Positions 6,969 to 7,423 of a stretch of 7,423 nt of DNA are shown one piece after another. The stretch spans positions 1-7,423 of the forward strand of contig JBNJDW010000089.1 of assembly GCA_051745265.1 (NCBI GenBank), in the 5' to 3' direction. The notes below the pieces were generated by a model. It had not been told where the DNA came from and did not search any database. It saw nothing but the letters and a program-made list of their open reading frames with translations. The translations under genes were made by a program, and so were the position numbers. Each line of letters opens with the position of its first letter. Within the stretch, counting starts at the first letter, position 1. This stretch comes from JBNJDW01 sp051745265. GTDB taxonomy: Bacteria; Pseudomonadota; Alphaproteobacteria; Micavibrionales; CSBR16-224.

Positions 6969-7423
6969 ATGAAAAAATCAGGTCCGGACATCGAGCTTTC
7001 TACCGATACGCGTATTTTGATGCGGCGGATCATCCATACGTACCTGAAATCCTATATTCCGACCCTGATTGGCGCCACTGTTCTGATGGTTATCGCTGCG
7101 GCGATGACCGGGACGCTGGCCAAGATGATGGAACCGATCATTGATGACGTTTTTACAGCTCAGGATGAAGATATGCTGTGGCCGGTGGCTTTGGCGGTTT
7201 TCGGTGCCTTTGCGATCCGCGGTTTTGCGACCTATGGCCATTCGGTCATGCTGAACAAAGTCGGGCAGAGGGTTGTTGCTGATATTCAGCGTGATTTGTT
7301 TGCCCATATCATGACGCTTGATCTTGGCTTTTTCCAGAAAATGAAATCGGGACAGTTGCTGTCGCGGGTAATTTCGGATGCGACGGTCATGCGCAGCTCC
7401 GTTGCTGAAAGCCTTATGGGGGT
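6969..7423 (+). CDS. MsbA-type ABC exporter, N-terminal transmembrane part (cut by window edge)
   Basis: The frame from ATG 6969 is open to the right edge (151 codons), so only the start of the transmembrane domain is visible. After a polar N-terminus, a first membrane helix spans about 31-50 (YIPTLIGATVLMVIAAAMTG). The loop MMEPIIDDVF (about 55-64) corresponds to LLKPLLDDGF of E. coli MsbA. A second helix spans about 75-93 and contains the RGFATY segment, matching RGITSY of MsbA. Next come the cytoplasmic QRVVADIQRDLFAHIM region and FFQKMKSGQLLSRVISDA, the type IV exporter (ABC_membrane) coupling region that contacts the nucleotide-binding domain. A fused ATPase domain is expected beyond the window, as in half-transporters that work as homodimers. 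Lipid or lipid A-core flipping is the inferred role, but multidrug or other exporters share this region. The ribosome site is weak. It is divergent from the patatin gene. Confidence 0.9.
   Translation, partial: MKKSGPDIELSTDTRILMRRIIHTYLKSYIPTLIGATVLMVIAAAMTGTLAKMMEPIIDDVFTAQDEDMLWPVALAVFGAFAIRGFATYGHSVMLNKVGQRVVADIQRDLFAHIMTLDLGFFQKMKSGQLLSRVISDATVMRSSVAESLMG

Noticed and set aside
6978..7307. Minus-strand open frame of 109 residues opposite the ABC exporter
   Set aside because: The exporter frame is clearly coding; the antisense translation is low-complexity His/Asn/Arg-rich with no domain.
1..7423. Search for CRISPR repeats, IS ends, tRNA or rRNA genes, toxin-antitoxin or defence genes
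   Set aside because: No repeated spacer pattern, terminal inverted repeats, transposase, cloverleaf or defence-type domain was recognised; nearly all bases are taken up by six conventional genes.

Overview
The window looks like ordinary chromosomal DNA from a Gram-negative bacterium, most likely an alphaproteobacterium. The reasons are a PepN-type M1 aminopeptidase, a glutathione reductase, an RssA-type patatin, an MsbA-type exporter, and a HAD hydrolase of the HAD-IIA subgroup with a D-x-W-G-V motif, which I know mainly from Alphaproteobacteria. Base composition appears uniform and near the middle of the GC range by eye (not computed). I see no insertion sequence, phage gene, tRNA, rRNA, CRISPR array or plasmid gene. 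Genus-level assignment is not possible from this sequence.

Layout, left to right. (1) Positions 1-472, minus strand: a YdcF-like DUF218 protein that runs off the left edge. (2) Positions 473-582: a promoter candidate for that gene, and a strong rho-independent terminator ending the pepN transcript. (3) Positions 583-3321, minus: pepN. (4) Positions 3322-3403: pepN leader with an own-promoter candidate. (5) Positions 3404-4768, minus: gor, glutathione reductase. (6) Positions 4769-4874: a divergent control region. (7) Positions 4875-5801, plus: HAD-IIA hydrolase. (8) Positions 5816-6868, minus: RssA-like patatin phospholipase, convergent with the HAD gene across 14 bases. (9) Positions 6869-6968: a divergent control region with face-to-face promoter candidates and a small dyad. 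(10) Positions 6969-7423, plus: the N-terminal part of an MsbA-type ABC exporter, cut by the right edge.

How the genes relate. gor and pepN lie in the same direction and may be partly co-transcribed (77 bases apart), with the terminator at 521-560 closing the unit. Their roles, thiol redox balance and peptide turnover, are cytosolic housekeeping. The patatin and the ABC exporter share one promoter region, and both families act on lipids, so a link to envelope lipid turnover is plausible but unproven. The DUF218 protein may also belong to envelope metabolism.

I do not see an undescribed multi-gene system here. The items worth a second look are small: an operator-like dyad between the patatin and exporter genes, a possibly leaderless DUF218 transcript, a tight convergent junction without a clear terminator, and a conserved-looking hydrolase of unknown substrate.
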